DNA of 64,000 nt from Meconema thalassinum (Eukaryota; Arthropoda; Insecta; Orthoptera; Tettigoniidae): NCBI GenBank assembly GCA_946902985.2, contig OX336395.1, positions 18,578,708 through 18,642,707 on the forward strand. The letters are read 5' to 3'. This document shows positions 11,440 to 20,595 of the stretch, piece after piece (position 1 is the stretch's first letter; each line of letters begins with the position of its first letter). Position numbers and translations under genes: made by a program. Below the pieces are notes generated by a model. The model saw nothing but the letters and a program-made list of their open reading frames with translations, had not been told where the DNA came from and searched no databases.

Positions 11440-13982
11440 AGCACATCTTTTGAGAATGAAGGTCAGTATATTACACGCCCAATTGGGAATGGAAGCACAT
11501 TTCAGATCAACAGTAGGAAGATATCCTGCTCACAAGATGACTACCAAAAATGGAATAAGACTTGTTGAATTGTGTCGGCCATTTGATCTTCAGGTTATGT
11601 CGACGTTCTATAAACATAAACCAAGCAAACAGAAGACTTGGCGTTCGCCGGGTAACTTGAATGGTGAGAAACATATTGACCATGTTGCAATCTCAAGAAG
11701 AGCAATAAAAGAGATTATGAACGTAAAAGTGCAGAGGGGTGCAAGGTTTGACTCTGATCACTGCCTTTCTAAGGTAAAGATGAATTTCATTCCTCTCAGG
11801 AAGACTCCGAATACTGGAAATAGAACTCGGAGATTTGATGTGTCGAAACTTAAAATCAGCCAGGAAGTTGGGGAGCATTATCATCAGAACTTGACCTTTG
11901 AATCTAAGAATTGGACTGACATGGCTTTTAAGACCCAGCAGACAGCTACCGCCACAATTCTGGCAGCTCCTAAACGAAAACATCGGTGGTGGAACGAAAC
12001 CTGTGATAATGCACTGGCTCAGAGAACAGATGCATGGAGAAAATGGAATTCGACCAAGGGTCAGGAAGATTTTGATGCATTCCGTGATGCGAAGAAAGTT
12101 GCAGCCCGAGTGTTCCGATGTGCAAAGCGATCGTATGAGAAACAACAGATGGAACAGATCGATCAGAATTTCCATAAGAACAACGTTAGGGACTTTTATC
12201 AAACCTTTAAATCTATCATGCCCCTAGTCTGTGCTTTAGAGATGATACAGGAAAGCTAGGTATGAACGACAGGGAAAATTGCGACATTTAGGCTCAGTAT
12301 TTCAACAAGTTGCTCAACTGTGATGAGCCATCGCTAAAACTATCCTACTCCCTTCCCATTCAAGGTCTGCCCAATTCTCAGACACCTTGTAAGACTGAAA
12401 TTAAGCTGATCATAGACAGTCTGAAAGCTGGGGAAGATTCCATAGTGGCGGAACTACTGAAGCTGGCGAATGAGGATACTCTGGATATATTAGTCTGCCT
12501 CTTCCAGGAGATTTGGAGAACGGGTACTGTACCAGTTGAATGGCAATCAGCACTGATCCATCCTCTCCACAAAAAACGAGACAAGAAGAACGTTGACAAT
12601 TACAGAGGTATATCGATAGTTCCTGTTCCTTACAAGATTCTTTCCAAAGTACTACTTAACAGAATCGAAGCTCATCTTGATCAACAGATTGGCGAATACC
12701 AGGCTGGTTTCCGTAAGGGCCGATCCTGCCCAGAACAAATTTTTAATCTGAAGAACATCATCAGATACAAGAAAACTGGGGGGTTTGAATATGTGGTCGT
12801 ATTCGTGGATTTCAAAAAAGCATACGATTCGATTGATCGAGAGTCATTACTGAATGTTCTGGAAGAGTTTGGGGTGGATGATTCGTCCATAAAATTTGAT
12901 TAAATAGACTCTCACCAACGCAATATCTAAGGTAAAATTCAAGAATGAAATCTCAGAGCCCTTCGAGATAAAAACTGGTGTCTGACAAGGAGATGGACTT
13001 TCTCCACTTCTTTTCAATTGTATCTTAGAAAAGGTAGTTCGAGAATGGAGAAAATCACTGAACAAAGAAGAAGGAAATGAAGATCAGTTTCGATTAGGCC
13101 CCAAACACAAAGGAGTGTATGTTGACTGTCTGGCGTTCGCAGACGACGTAGCCATATTTGCAAACAACACCAGTTCAGCAATCAGGAAGATAAACCATCT
13201 GAAAGAAACAGCAGAGAAAGTAGGACTACAAATTTCATTTGAGAAAACGAAATGTATGACTAACATCCGTGAAGGTCCAGAATGGTTGTTCACCTACCAT
13301 GGAAAGATTCGAAGAGTCAAGAAGTTTAAATACCTTGGTGAAGTAATCCAAGAGAATGGGCTAGAACAAGAAGCGACCAATATCCGCATCCTGAAACTAA
13401 AGCGAGCGTTCCAACTGACTAAAAACATCTACAATAAGAAGATGCTAAGTATCGGAGCCAAATTAAGGCACTACAGCACTGTTGTCAAACTAGAAGGTTT
13501 ATATGCTTCGGAGACCCTGTGAATGAATCAGACAGGACAAGTCAATCAGCTACTTAAAAGAGAACGCAGACTACTACGGAAGATCTTGGGCAACAGATGG
13601 GTTGACGGACAGGTTCGACTGATATCAAATAAAGAAGTATACAGAAAGATGGAACCGATGACAACAGCAATTAGAAAACGAGGATTGCTATTTTATGGAC
13701 GCATGAATAATGAGCGGCTCACAAAGATAATCTGGAATTTTCTCAAACCGAAGATCTCCAAGTTGAAATGGTTCCAAGAGTGTGAGACAGGTGGGCATTA
13801 CGGAGGATAAAATCAAAGACAGGAATAGTTTCAGAAGGATGATGAAAAGCTATCAGGGTTTTATGGTGGAGGCAGAACCCAGAAGACGAAGAGGAGCAGA
13901 AGAACAAACTGATAGATGGGCTCAAGAGATACTGACAAGATGTCAAAGTCGGCAAACGAACAAGACGCAGCCACTGAAATGA
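11440..13982 (+). pseudogene. LINE (non-LTR retrotransposon), 5'-truncated endonuclease plus reverse transcriptase, broken
   Basis: The first part (11450-12230) is the C-terminal half of an APE-type endonuclease, with a TW.SP motif, IDHVAISRR and SDHCL, followed by a basic linker (KHRWWNETCD). The RT follows: ALIHPLHKK, NYRGISIVP, GEYQAGFRKGRSC, FVDFKKAYDSI, a QGDGLSPLLFN box and the catalytic FADDVAIF (about 13135-13160). Then come KYLGEVIQENG, ASETL and a C-terminal tail ending at 13982. The start is cut inside the endonuclease (a GDFNAQ-type motif has become LHAQ). Frame changes lie near 12230, 12893 and 13785, and in-frame stops near 12288, 12905, 12986 and 13520, so the copy is dead. It lies in the zinc-finger intron, antisense to that gene. 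The family matches insect endonuclease-reverse transcriptase LINEs; the exact clade is uncertain. Confidence 0.9.
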
Positions 13983-14359
13983 GAGTGGTTGTTAACACGC
14001 AGTCATAGAGGCTCAAGTCGACAGTAAAAAATACACAAAACACTGCAATTAAAGCAAATTTTCAAAAGAATTTAGTGTAAGTACGTAAATTAAATGCCTC
14101 TATTGTGGAGTATGCTGCTAATATCAAACATTATAAGTCTACTGGCGAACGGTAGCAAATAGTTTGCATGGTAGATACAAGCCGAGGAAGACATTGGAGT
14201 ATTCATAGGGGAAGTCAGCTTCAAATGCTTTTAAGAATGTAGTCATAGCTCACTTAGAATGCTTTCAAGAAGGGATTTCCTGGCATCGTTGGTAAAAATT
14301 GACATTCAGCAATTTATCAATGCAGTTTTGAAATACATATATTGAATCCAAAGTTGATA

Positions 14360-14813
14360 CAGTGTGTCCGCATAGTCTCTCCACAGCAGCGGGTCTCGTT
14401 GAACGTTGGCAGCACATTCATGTCGCTGTATACGCAAAGTCTTACCACAGCAGTTCGCATAAGCATGCACTTGTTCCGTGTTGACCTTCAACTGGAGTGA
14501 TAGGGTGGAGAATACAGGTTCATTATTGCTGACAGTGAGTGCCTGTGCGTGACAGCATTGACGCTGTAAGTTATGTTCTTGTGTAAGTTGAGTCTAGTGG
14601 AAATGCTTACTACTGAAGAGCGTGTGTTTATATTGGAAGCGGTTTTCCATGCTGGTGGAAACTTTGCAGAGCACAGTGTGATAGTGTTGAGTACCGCATT
14701 ACTTAATTTGATGTAATTGTTTTCCTTGTAACAACATCACATGAATGTACTGCCAACCCAACACGTCCTGCAAGGCGACACACGCGCTGCGGAGAGACTT
14801 TGCGGACACTGTG
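14360..14813 (+). mobile_element. Tc1/mariner-type MITE (internally deleted)
   Basis: The ends form an imperfect inverted repeat of about 28 bp (CAGTGTGTCCGCATAGTCTC on the left, CACAGTGTCCGCAAAGTCTC on the right when reversed). Each end is bordered by TA (14358-14359 and 14814-14815), the expected target duplication. Inside, a start at 14603 encodes MLTTEERVFILEAVFHAGG. This is the beginning of the helix-turn-helix region seen in many insect Tc1/mariner relatives, and it dies after about 28 residues. It looks like a deletion derivative of a transposase-bearing parent. Confidence 0.7.
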
Positions 14814-15193
14814 TAGTTCCTGCCTTAGAATAGAAAAATTGCTGAGCTAATTTCAAACATTACAAACCTTATATGCGCCAAGCCATGAGTTTACTGACAG
14901 AAGATGAGTGGGTATCAGTGGCGTACCGACAAGGGGGGTAGGGTTAGTGTTTAAATACCCCCCTCCCCAGAGACATTTGTTTACTTGAATCTTTATATCG
15001 TCTGATCTATCACCTGTTTTACACTACCGCTAGAGAGTCTTCTTTACTCCTGTATATATTTTAAAAGTGATCACGTTCGTCACTTGGTAAATGTCCTGCA
15101 CTCTACTCGGGGCGAGACGACTCCCTCAAAGTTGGAGCCAGCCAAGGATTAGGTTTACTTTCACAGTGTACGATCGGTAACTATTTTCACGTT

Positions 15194-15202
15194 GGTTCGG
15201 GG
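15194..15202. repeat. Left target duplication of the P-type element
   Basis: GGTTCGGGG here and GGTTTGGGG at 17165-17173 differ at one base and directly border the 32-bp terminal repeats. Confidence 0.6.
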
Positions 15203-15704
15203 CAAGGCTTATAAACTACCGAGGTTGCCTCAATTTTCACTCACCAATCAGCGCTCACAAGGCGGATGACTTCACAAGATACCAAACGCGCCATGTGGGG
15301 AACGTAACGAAACTGTCAACATCAGCTGTTGAGTACGCAAAGAGCAGTTTATTCTCATGAAATTATTGGTAAATGGGTGATAAAATAACTGAATGCAGCC
15401 TACGTACATTTTTTGTTGTGATCTTCTTGAATTTCTTGGAAATTCACCTAGACTCGGTAGCACTATCGTGGGTGTTAGTGACTTCCAATAACCACTTCTT
15501 ATGCAAGATAGAATTGGAATGTTTCATTCTGATGAAGAAAATTGTTATCACAGCTGTCTCAACCCCACCAGACGGTACGTCAGGAACTTCTCTCTACACA
15601 AAATCTTTCGTTCTTCTTAGAACGTTCTTGCCTCATTGAAATCCGTATTTTCCGTGAAATGTGACGAATTTTGCTGAAATGTGCCGGAACTGGTTTAGCC
15701 AAGT

Positions 15705-16316
15705 TTATGAGGGATCGGTCATACCACCGTATGACAAGTGTTTAATCCAGGTTGGTAATGCATAATCGTGTTGAGTTTGCATTCCATAGGTTAAGTTCCC
15801 AAGTTGTGGAAATTTATCTTGGAACTTGTGGGCTACATAACCTGCAACATAAGCCTTGCCATCTTCCTCACTTTGTTCCATGATATTGACAATGAAAGAC
15901 TCGGGTTGCACATTGCTCCCTAAGGTTCGTTCTGGAAGCATGTTACTTGATTCAGACACTATGCCAGCTTTGTTTAGTGCTTTAGCAACTGCATATTCAT
16001 CTGAATCTGGATCAGCAGCGTTTGCTTGCTTTTGAATTACTTCTGGATTTTTTCCTAAAATAATCATCCTCAGTCTGTAAATGCAGTTAAGGGAAGAAGG
16101 ATGATCGTGTAAGCCACCACGGGTTCGCAATTGTGAAAAGAGGGTTTCCAGTACATCTTGATTTAGCCTATGTGTGATAATGTACTTTGTATTATGCCTA
16201 CGGGCCATATCTTGGTACAGAAGTTGAAGGGATTTTATTGAAATGATGACTGCTTTCTGGAATATTTGCAAAGAATTTTTACCAATGCAAAGATAATTAC
16301 TCATGAAATTTTCCAT
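15705..16316 (-). pseudogene. P-element/THAP9-like transposase C-terminal fragment
   Basis: This 203-residue frame matches the C-terminal part of P-element/THAP9 transposases. It has YIITHRLNQD (residues about 45-54), then FSQLRTRGGLHDHPSS, and later AYVAGYVAHKF. A full transposase is several times longer. The THAP DNA-binding domain, GTPase-like domain and catalytic acidic residues are absent here and not visible elsewhere in the element. The start is either the ATG at 16316 or, more likely, an exon boundary, since TAG directly precedes it and could be an acceptor. The frame is uninterrupted. Catalysis is not expected. Confidence 0.75.
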
Positions 16317-16320
16317 CTAG

Positions 16321-16620
16321 TCTAGGCGTATATAAGGGGGAGGGGGGGGGGCTGAGGGCGCTCCAGATCCCCCTCCCAGAAAAGCCAACTTGGTACAACA
16401 TACAATGTATTTCACAGTAGTCTACTTTTAAGAAATAATTATCAATTTGTAAAGGAAATGAGTGTTTACGTTTCTGCTTTATAAATTGACAAGTAGCCCA
16501 TTTAGATATTTTCCATTCATACTACATAGGCTATAATAGAAAATTCATTAAGTACTCACAATTTTCCATGATAGTCAGCCCCCCCCCCCCCCCTCGAAAA
16601 AAAAATTGTATATACGCACC
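16321..16620. mobile_element. Nested MITE-like insertion with homopolymer G/C ends
   Basis: The left end reads AGGCGTATATA and then G runs. The right end, reversed, reads AGGTGCGTATATA, then T runs and G runs (C tract 16579-16593 on the plus strand). It lies just upstream of the P-type transposase fragment, in that gene's orientation. No target duplication was found, so the boundaries are approximate. Confidence 0.35.
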
Positions 16621-16625
16621 TGATA

Positions 16626-17132
16626 ACATGTACGAAATATGACAAAAATATTAACAGCTTTAAAATCATCCTAGCAGGTCATCGAAACTTAAAAGAGCTA
16701 GGCTCACTTACCATTTGGTTTTAGATTCCTTGGGAATCTTAGCTTTATATTAAGCAATTCGGCCCTGTAGTCTAATTCGAAGTCTTCACTCTTAATGTGG
16801 AGGGAACATAATTATCCTACTTGTTTGAGGGTTGCAATGATATTTTCGCTTACATGCAGCAATCCACTGATTGCGAATGCATGCGTCTTTAGGCATCGTG
16901 AAAAACGACAACTTTATAATAACTGTGACAAACTGCCACAGCATATCTTTGACCTGGCATGATTATAAACAAAAGGGCTTAAAACACGTGTTTAAACCAC
17001 TGCAATCCTTAGAATATAATGTGTGGGAAAGCTGACTTTCCTTGCATATCTCGCGCCTCGCGTGCTACGAGGAAACGTGTGACGTCACGTCCTTTCCCTT
17101 CCCTCCGCGATCCCCTCGCCTAAGAGCTCCAT
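16626..17132. other. Non-coding interior of the P-type element
   Basis: This lies between the nested insertion and the right terminal repeat. I see no THAP domain or other transposase exon on either strand. The last 100 bases are relatively CpG-rich. Confidence 0.4.
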
Positions 17133-17164
17133 ATTGAGGCAACCTCTGTAGTTTACTAGCCTTG

Positions 17165-17173
17165 GGTTTGGGG
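17165..17173. repeat. Right target duplication of the P-type element
   Basis: GGTTTGGGG, 8 of 9 bases identical to 15194-15202. Confidence 0.6.
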
Positions 17174-17544
17174 TGCTTTAATTGTGTGTGTCCGTTTCAT
17201 TAAAGATAATTAGTTACACGAGGAGTATTTCTAATTTATTTCTATGAATCATAAAGATAAAGCCATCAAGATAGACAGATTTTGAGAGTCAATAATAGCT
17301 AATGGCAGTAAGAACATGGCAGCCAAAGTCTATTTTCCTCTCACATAATATCAATATTATAAGCAGTAACCTATAGACCACTACATCATTCCAGTTTTAA
17401 TATTAGTTACTGTTTTCCATATTTTATAAAAGATGTATTTTTTTGTCATTTTATGGTGCTGAAAAAATAATAAGGCCTAAAATTGTTTTCAGGCAAAGAG
17501 AATGTTTATTCAATTATTGTGCACTGTATATTAATCGAAATATC

Positions 17545-17764
17545 ATTGTAATAATGTGTATGATGATGATGACTAAGTGGCAGAACAGCAAGGTCATCTG
17601 CCCCTTGTGTAATGTAATATATTAATGAACCCCCCAGGAGGGAAATCAGCATATGCCACTGGGTAAGGTACCTTGAAATGGTTCTTCATGGTTCCCCATT
17701 TTCATCTCCAGGCCAACGCTAGGATGTTACCTGTTAAGAGGCCATGGTCGCTACCTTCCAACTC
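17545..17764 (-). mobile_element. SINE-like remnant, target of the Harbinger insertion
   Basis: ATGATGATGATG, a CAAGGTCATCTGCCCC phrase, CCATTTTCATCTCCAGG and GGCCATGGTCGCTACCTTCC have the layout of a SINE family I recall from polyneopteran insects. It is cut off at the Harbinger target site (17765-17767). The match is from memory and low confidence. I could not clearly find its continuation after 20595. Confidence 0.3.
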
Positions 17765-17767
17765 TAA
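17765..17767. repeat. Left TAA target duplication of PIF/Harbinger
   Basis: TAA directly before the GG at 17768, repeated at 20593-20595. PIF/Harbinger elements typically duplicate TWA. Confidence 0.85.
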
Positions 17768-17774
17768 GGCTCCT

Positions 17775-17945
17775 TTTATAGTTGCAAGCATGTGAATTAA
17801 CATTGGTCAAATGGGACCATTTTATAGTTACCTGCTCCCGTCTCACGGTCAGTTTCTCCCGCCAGGCATGTGACTGAGGCGGGTCGGAACAATCAGGTGG
17901 CCGCCACGCGGGTGGGACCAAAGCCTTATGGGAATGTTTATAGTT
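17775..17945. promoter_or_regulatory. Subterminal TTTATAGTT repeats of the Harbinger element
   Basis: TTTATAGTT occurs at 17775-17783, 17821-17829 and 17937-17945, between the left end and the MADF start codon. A relative (TTTCTAGTT) is in the right terminal repeat. Direct repeats like these are plausible binding sites for the MADF protein or the transposase (inference). Confidence 0.45.
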
Positions 17946-18006
17946 GACGCGTCATGCCGAGCGTTTCAGTACAGTTTATATTCTCGTTGAGTGTTAACCC
18001 TGGACA

Positions 18007-18187
18007 ATGGAGGCTGGATTAGATACCGAAGTGCTCATCAGTGAAGTGCAGTGTAGACCGGTGTTATGGGATCCAAGCAATGAAGACTACAAATACCGAG
18101 ATCTTTGGAATAAGGCGTGGGAGGAAATCTGCAGCATTATTATCCCTACTTATGAAGAAAGTGGTGACAATCTCAAGAAAAAATTAG
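18007..18187 (+). CDS. MADF-BESS protein of PIF/Harbinger, exon 1
   Basis: The exon starts at the ATG at 18007 and encodes 60 residues plus one base. It covers the first half of a MADF domain: LISEVQCRPVLWD, then YKYRDLWNKAWEEI. The donor is AG|GTGAGT at 18188. MADF is a Myb/SANT-related DNA-binding domain. In PIF/Harbinger elements such a second protein works with the transposase, probably in nuclear import or end recognition. Joined to exon 2 (19264-20021), the frame is open for 312 residues with no break. The intron of 1,076 bases contains the transposase's second exon on the opposite strand. Confidence 0.85.
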
Positions 18188-19263
18188 GTGAGTTCTCATT
18201 TTCTATTATTATCTTTTCGTTTGAATTACAAACTATAGCAATTAGTTTTATTACACAACATTACAAACCAAAATACATAATATCCGAAATCAATCATTTA
18301 CAGTCTAGATTTTTGATTCCTGAGATGGCACGCTGCCAACACTCACGAAGTACTGAGAGTAATGGTCCCTTATAGATGCACTTGACATACCAATTCCCCT
18401 GTCGCGTGGTCGTGGTCCGAAATCTTCAAATCCGGTCACAGTGAGTGAAACCATCTCTTATTCTAGTGAAGTTGTGCAAAACACAGCAGGCTTTTACAAT
18501 GTCAACTGCAAGATTTGTGTCAACGTTTAGAGGACGATGAAAAATTCGCCATTTGTTGCTTAAAATTCCGAACGTGCACTCAATATATCTTCGAGCTCGA
18601 GTCAATCGATAGTTGAATATTCTCTTGTTGTGGTTCAGATGTTTTCTGGAATAGGGTCTTAGTACACATTCACTAAGAGAGAAAGCTTCACCTGCAACTA
18701 ATACGTAAGGGACTATAGGGTTCACAGTTCCTGGCAGAGGTCTTGGTGGAGAGAAGTCAAGCAATCCGTTAGTCATCTTATTCCAAAATAAACTATTTGA
18801 GAATACAGTGGAATCACAATTTCACCCATAAGCACCTACGTCGATGAAAGTAAAACAGTAGTTGGCATCACAAATTGCCATTAAACAAATTGAAAAAAAA
18901 AAAACATGTTTGTAGTTTATAAATAGGGACCCACTGTGCTGAGGCTTTACTAAACGAATATGCTTGCCGTTAACCGCCCCCACACAGTTCGGAAAGTTTG
19001 CTTTACTTTCAAAGTCACAGCTGATTTCTTTCCATCCTTCTGCAGATGGTTGATCCATACAGTAATTTCTCAGCACTGTCCACAATATCATACATACTTC
19101 ACGTACTATTTTGGAAATACTTGTTATTCCCATTGTGTATGTGTAGTGAAGATCGGTGAATGTATTTCCACTTGCGAGATACCTGAAAATAATAAAATTT
19201 TCTATAGCATAGTTCACGCGCTTGTGCCTATGGTTCTTTAATTTCTCCTCTGTTTCTTTCCAG
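18188..19263 (+). other. Intron of the MADF-BESS gene, containing transposase exon 2 antisense
   Basis: The donor is GTGAGT at 18188 and the acceptor is TTTCTTTCCAG ending at 19263. The phase is preserved: one base before, two after, giving an Ala codon. The complete second exon of the transposase (19182-18426) lies inside on the minus strand, as does its likely polyadenylation signal (AATAAA on the minus strand, 18252-18247). Confidence 0.8.
18426..19182 (-). pseudogene. PIF/Harbinger DDE transposase, exon 2 (one stop, first Asp lost)
   Basis: The exon follows a TTATTTTCAG acceptor and opens with RYLASGNTFTDLHY, a signature of HARBI1-type transposases. The first catalytic site reads GAVNGKHIRL, with Asn where the Asp of GAIDGKH belongs (codon AAC, residue about 168). 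The second Asp is in FIDVGAYG (residue 211) and the Glu is in RRYIECTFGIL (residue 297). An in-frame TGA at 18822-18824 follows FIDVGAYG; reading continues in the same frame to the normal stop at 18426. Exons 1 and 2 together make 348 codons, about the usual length of this family. Two stops plus the Asp loss make it inactive as a source of transposase. Confidence 0.88.
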
Positions 19264-20021
19264 CTGAAAAACTTCGATCCAGATGGAAATCATCAAGAGA
19301 TTCATACATGAAGGTAAAAGGGAAAGCTAAAGTTCTCAAGACTGGGTCAGCGCCATCAAAACCGATAAAGTATATCTATTATGAACAAATGAAATTTTTA
19401 GATAAGTTTCAGCAGAGGCCTACTAATTCTAACTTTCACCCTGAAACGTCTGAAGACCCTGTCGACAACGACATCGAAGGTGATGAAATGCGTGATAATC
19501 CTTCAGTTACGGAAAGTGGTGACGGAAGGGAGCCCAACAACACTGCTAACATTAAAGAGAAAAAGAGGCAACAAACGGACTCTTTTGGGGGAAATATTTT
19601 GAGATTATTAAAAAGCAGCAAAGAAACAGAAGACGATTCTGACCGGTCTTTCCTATTATCCTTACTTCCACATGTGAAGGCTTTCAATGAAGACCAAAAA
19701 TTAAAATTCCAAAGTGAAGTGCTCCAATTAATAATGAATATTAAACGGAGAAATTATGCACCCATCGCTCCAAATGTTACTCTTTCCGGAAACATGAATT
19801 ACGCATCCTACCCTCATTATGATCCCTATAATGCACACTATACAACACAAACTGTTGCGGTTCAGTCCCAGCTGCGTTATGACCCAAACCAACCTTCTAC
19901 TTCATCTGTGCCTCATCAAGGTCAATCCCAAATCAATTATAACCATCCACATCAACGCCAGTCTTCGTCTGTTTGCTTAGATGAATCGACACATTCTTGG
20001 GAATCAGCAAGTACCGATTAG
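19264..20021 (+). CDS. MADF-BESS protein of PIF/Harbinger, exon 2
   Basis: The exon continues the MADF domain: EKLRSRWKSSRDSY, then a basic stretch and IKYIYYEQMKFLDKF (residues to about 109 of the joined protein). An acidic Ser/Asn-rich linker follows, then a BESS motif, DRSFLLSLLPHVKAFNEDQK (residues about 187-222), which mediates protein contacts in MADF-BESS factors. The tail is rich in Gln, Tyr, Pro and Ser. The stop is at 20019-20021 and AATAAA lies at 20041. The frame is intact although its partner transposase is broken. The protein could therefore still be made, and could be on its way to a host role or simply too young to have decayed. Confidence 0.88.
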
Positions 20022-20226
20022 TTCTTCATGTGAAATTACAAATAAACAATATACATGATCCGACAAAGGACAATAACCATTAAACAAAGTTAAAGTTGCA
20101 AATACAAATATAATGTTTGAAATAATGTGCGTTTAGTTGTTTATATGGTATTTAATAAATCTGTAGATTAAAGAAAATAAGAATGTAATTCTACTTCTGT
20201 CTATGACAAACGAAAAATACACATAC

Positions 20227-20516
20227 CTCAGAGTTACTCAGAGCCGCTCCATTGGACGAATGGGCATGGAGTGGTTTCTTGTAATATGGAACTGACATTC
20301 TATTTTTCCAAATAATTCGTCAAATGATTTTAGAGCCATCCTAAAATAATTGAAAAACTGAGTTTCGTCTTCGCGTAGGTCGGTGTAGAGGGTTTCGAAA
20401 GCATCTTTTTGAATGTTAAGAGGAAGGACACTAAAACGCCGTTTCCTCTTCTTCTTTCTCGCCATTATCTCGTAGAGGTACGCAGCTGCGATCACTTTAG
20501 TTGTCAACCCTGCCAT
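20227..20516 (-). pseudogene. PIF/Harbinger DDE transposase, exon 1 (one stop)
   Basis: The start at 20516 lies 76 bases inside the right end of the element. The exon encodes 96 codons plus two bases. A basic stretch (ARKKKRKRRF) is followed by the family's N-terminal helical part, LREDETQFFNYFRMALKSFDELF, and RPMERL, as in HARBI1 relatives. A TGA at 20238-20240 interrupts ERL-stop-VTLR just before the donor (AG|GTATGT, ending at 20227). Joined to the next exon this gives LRYLASGN, exactly the family pattern, which supports the splice. The intron (20226-19183) holds the whole second MADF exon on the other strand. Confidence 0.85.
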
Positions 20517-20592
20517 AGTACATGCTCGACTGTTTCTAGACTATGAAAGGGTGCTGGCTTCAAGCAAGTGGCATGTAACTAGAAAAGAGGCC

Positions 20593-20595
20593 TAA
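20593..20595. repeat. Right TAA target duplication of PIF/Harbinger
   Basis: TAA directly after GGCC at 20592; matches 17765-17767. Confidence 0.85.

Larger units (their letters stand above)
15203..17164 (-). mobile_element. P-type DNA transposon, internally rearranged
   Basis: Terminal inverted repeats of 32 bp (15203-15234 and 17133-17164) match at about 29 positions. Both begin CAAGGCT and contain GAGGTTGCCTCAAT. They are bordered by 9-bp direct repeats matching at 8 of 9 bases, in line with the 8-bp duplications known for P elements. The only recognisable coding part is the minus-strand transposase fragment at 15705-16316. Between that and the right end lies a nested G/C-tract insertion (about 16321-16620). 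At under 2 kb the element is much shorter than a full P element and cannot be autonomous. Confidence 0.7.
17768..20592. mobile_element. PIF/Harbinger DNA transposon with two interlocked genes
   Basis: This is a 2,825-bp element with TAA duplications on both sides. Imperfect inverted ends start GGCTCCTTTTATAGTTGCA (left) and GGCCTCTTTTCTAGTTACA (right, reversed), with 17 of the first 22 bases equal. It encodes the two proteins expected of this superfamily: a DDE transposase (minus strand) and a DNA-binding partner of MADF-BESS type (plus strand). Exon order along the plus coordinate is MADF exon 1 (18007-18187), transposase exon 2 (19182-18426), MADF exon 2 (19264-20021) and transposase exon 1 (20516-20227). 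Each intron therefore contains the other gene's exon on the opposite strand. The element sits in a 17-kb intron of the zinc-finger gene. Confidence 0.9.

Noticed and set aside
11693..12202. 169-residue minus-strand frame
   Set aside because: Antisense shadow of the LINE endonuclease-RT region.
14913..16625. A transposon bounded by TATCAGTGGCGTA and TACGCACCTGATA
   Set aside because: The two ends match at 11 of 13 bases, but no target duplication exists. The 32-bp ends at 15203 and 17164 explain the P-type fragment better.
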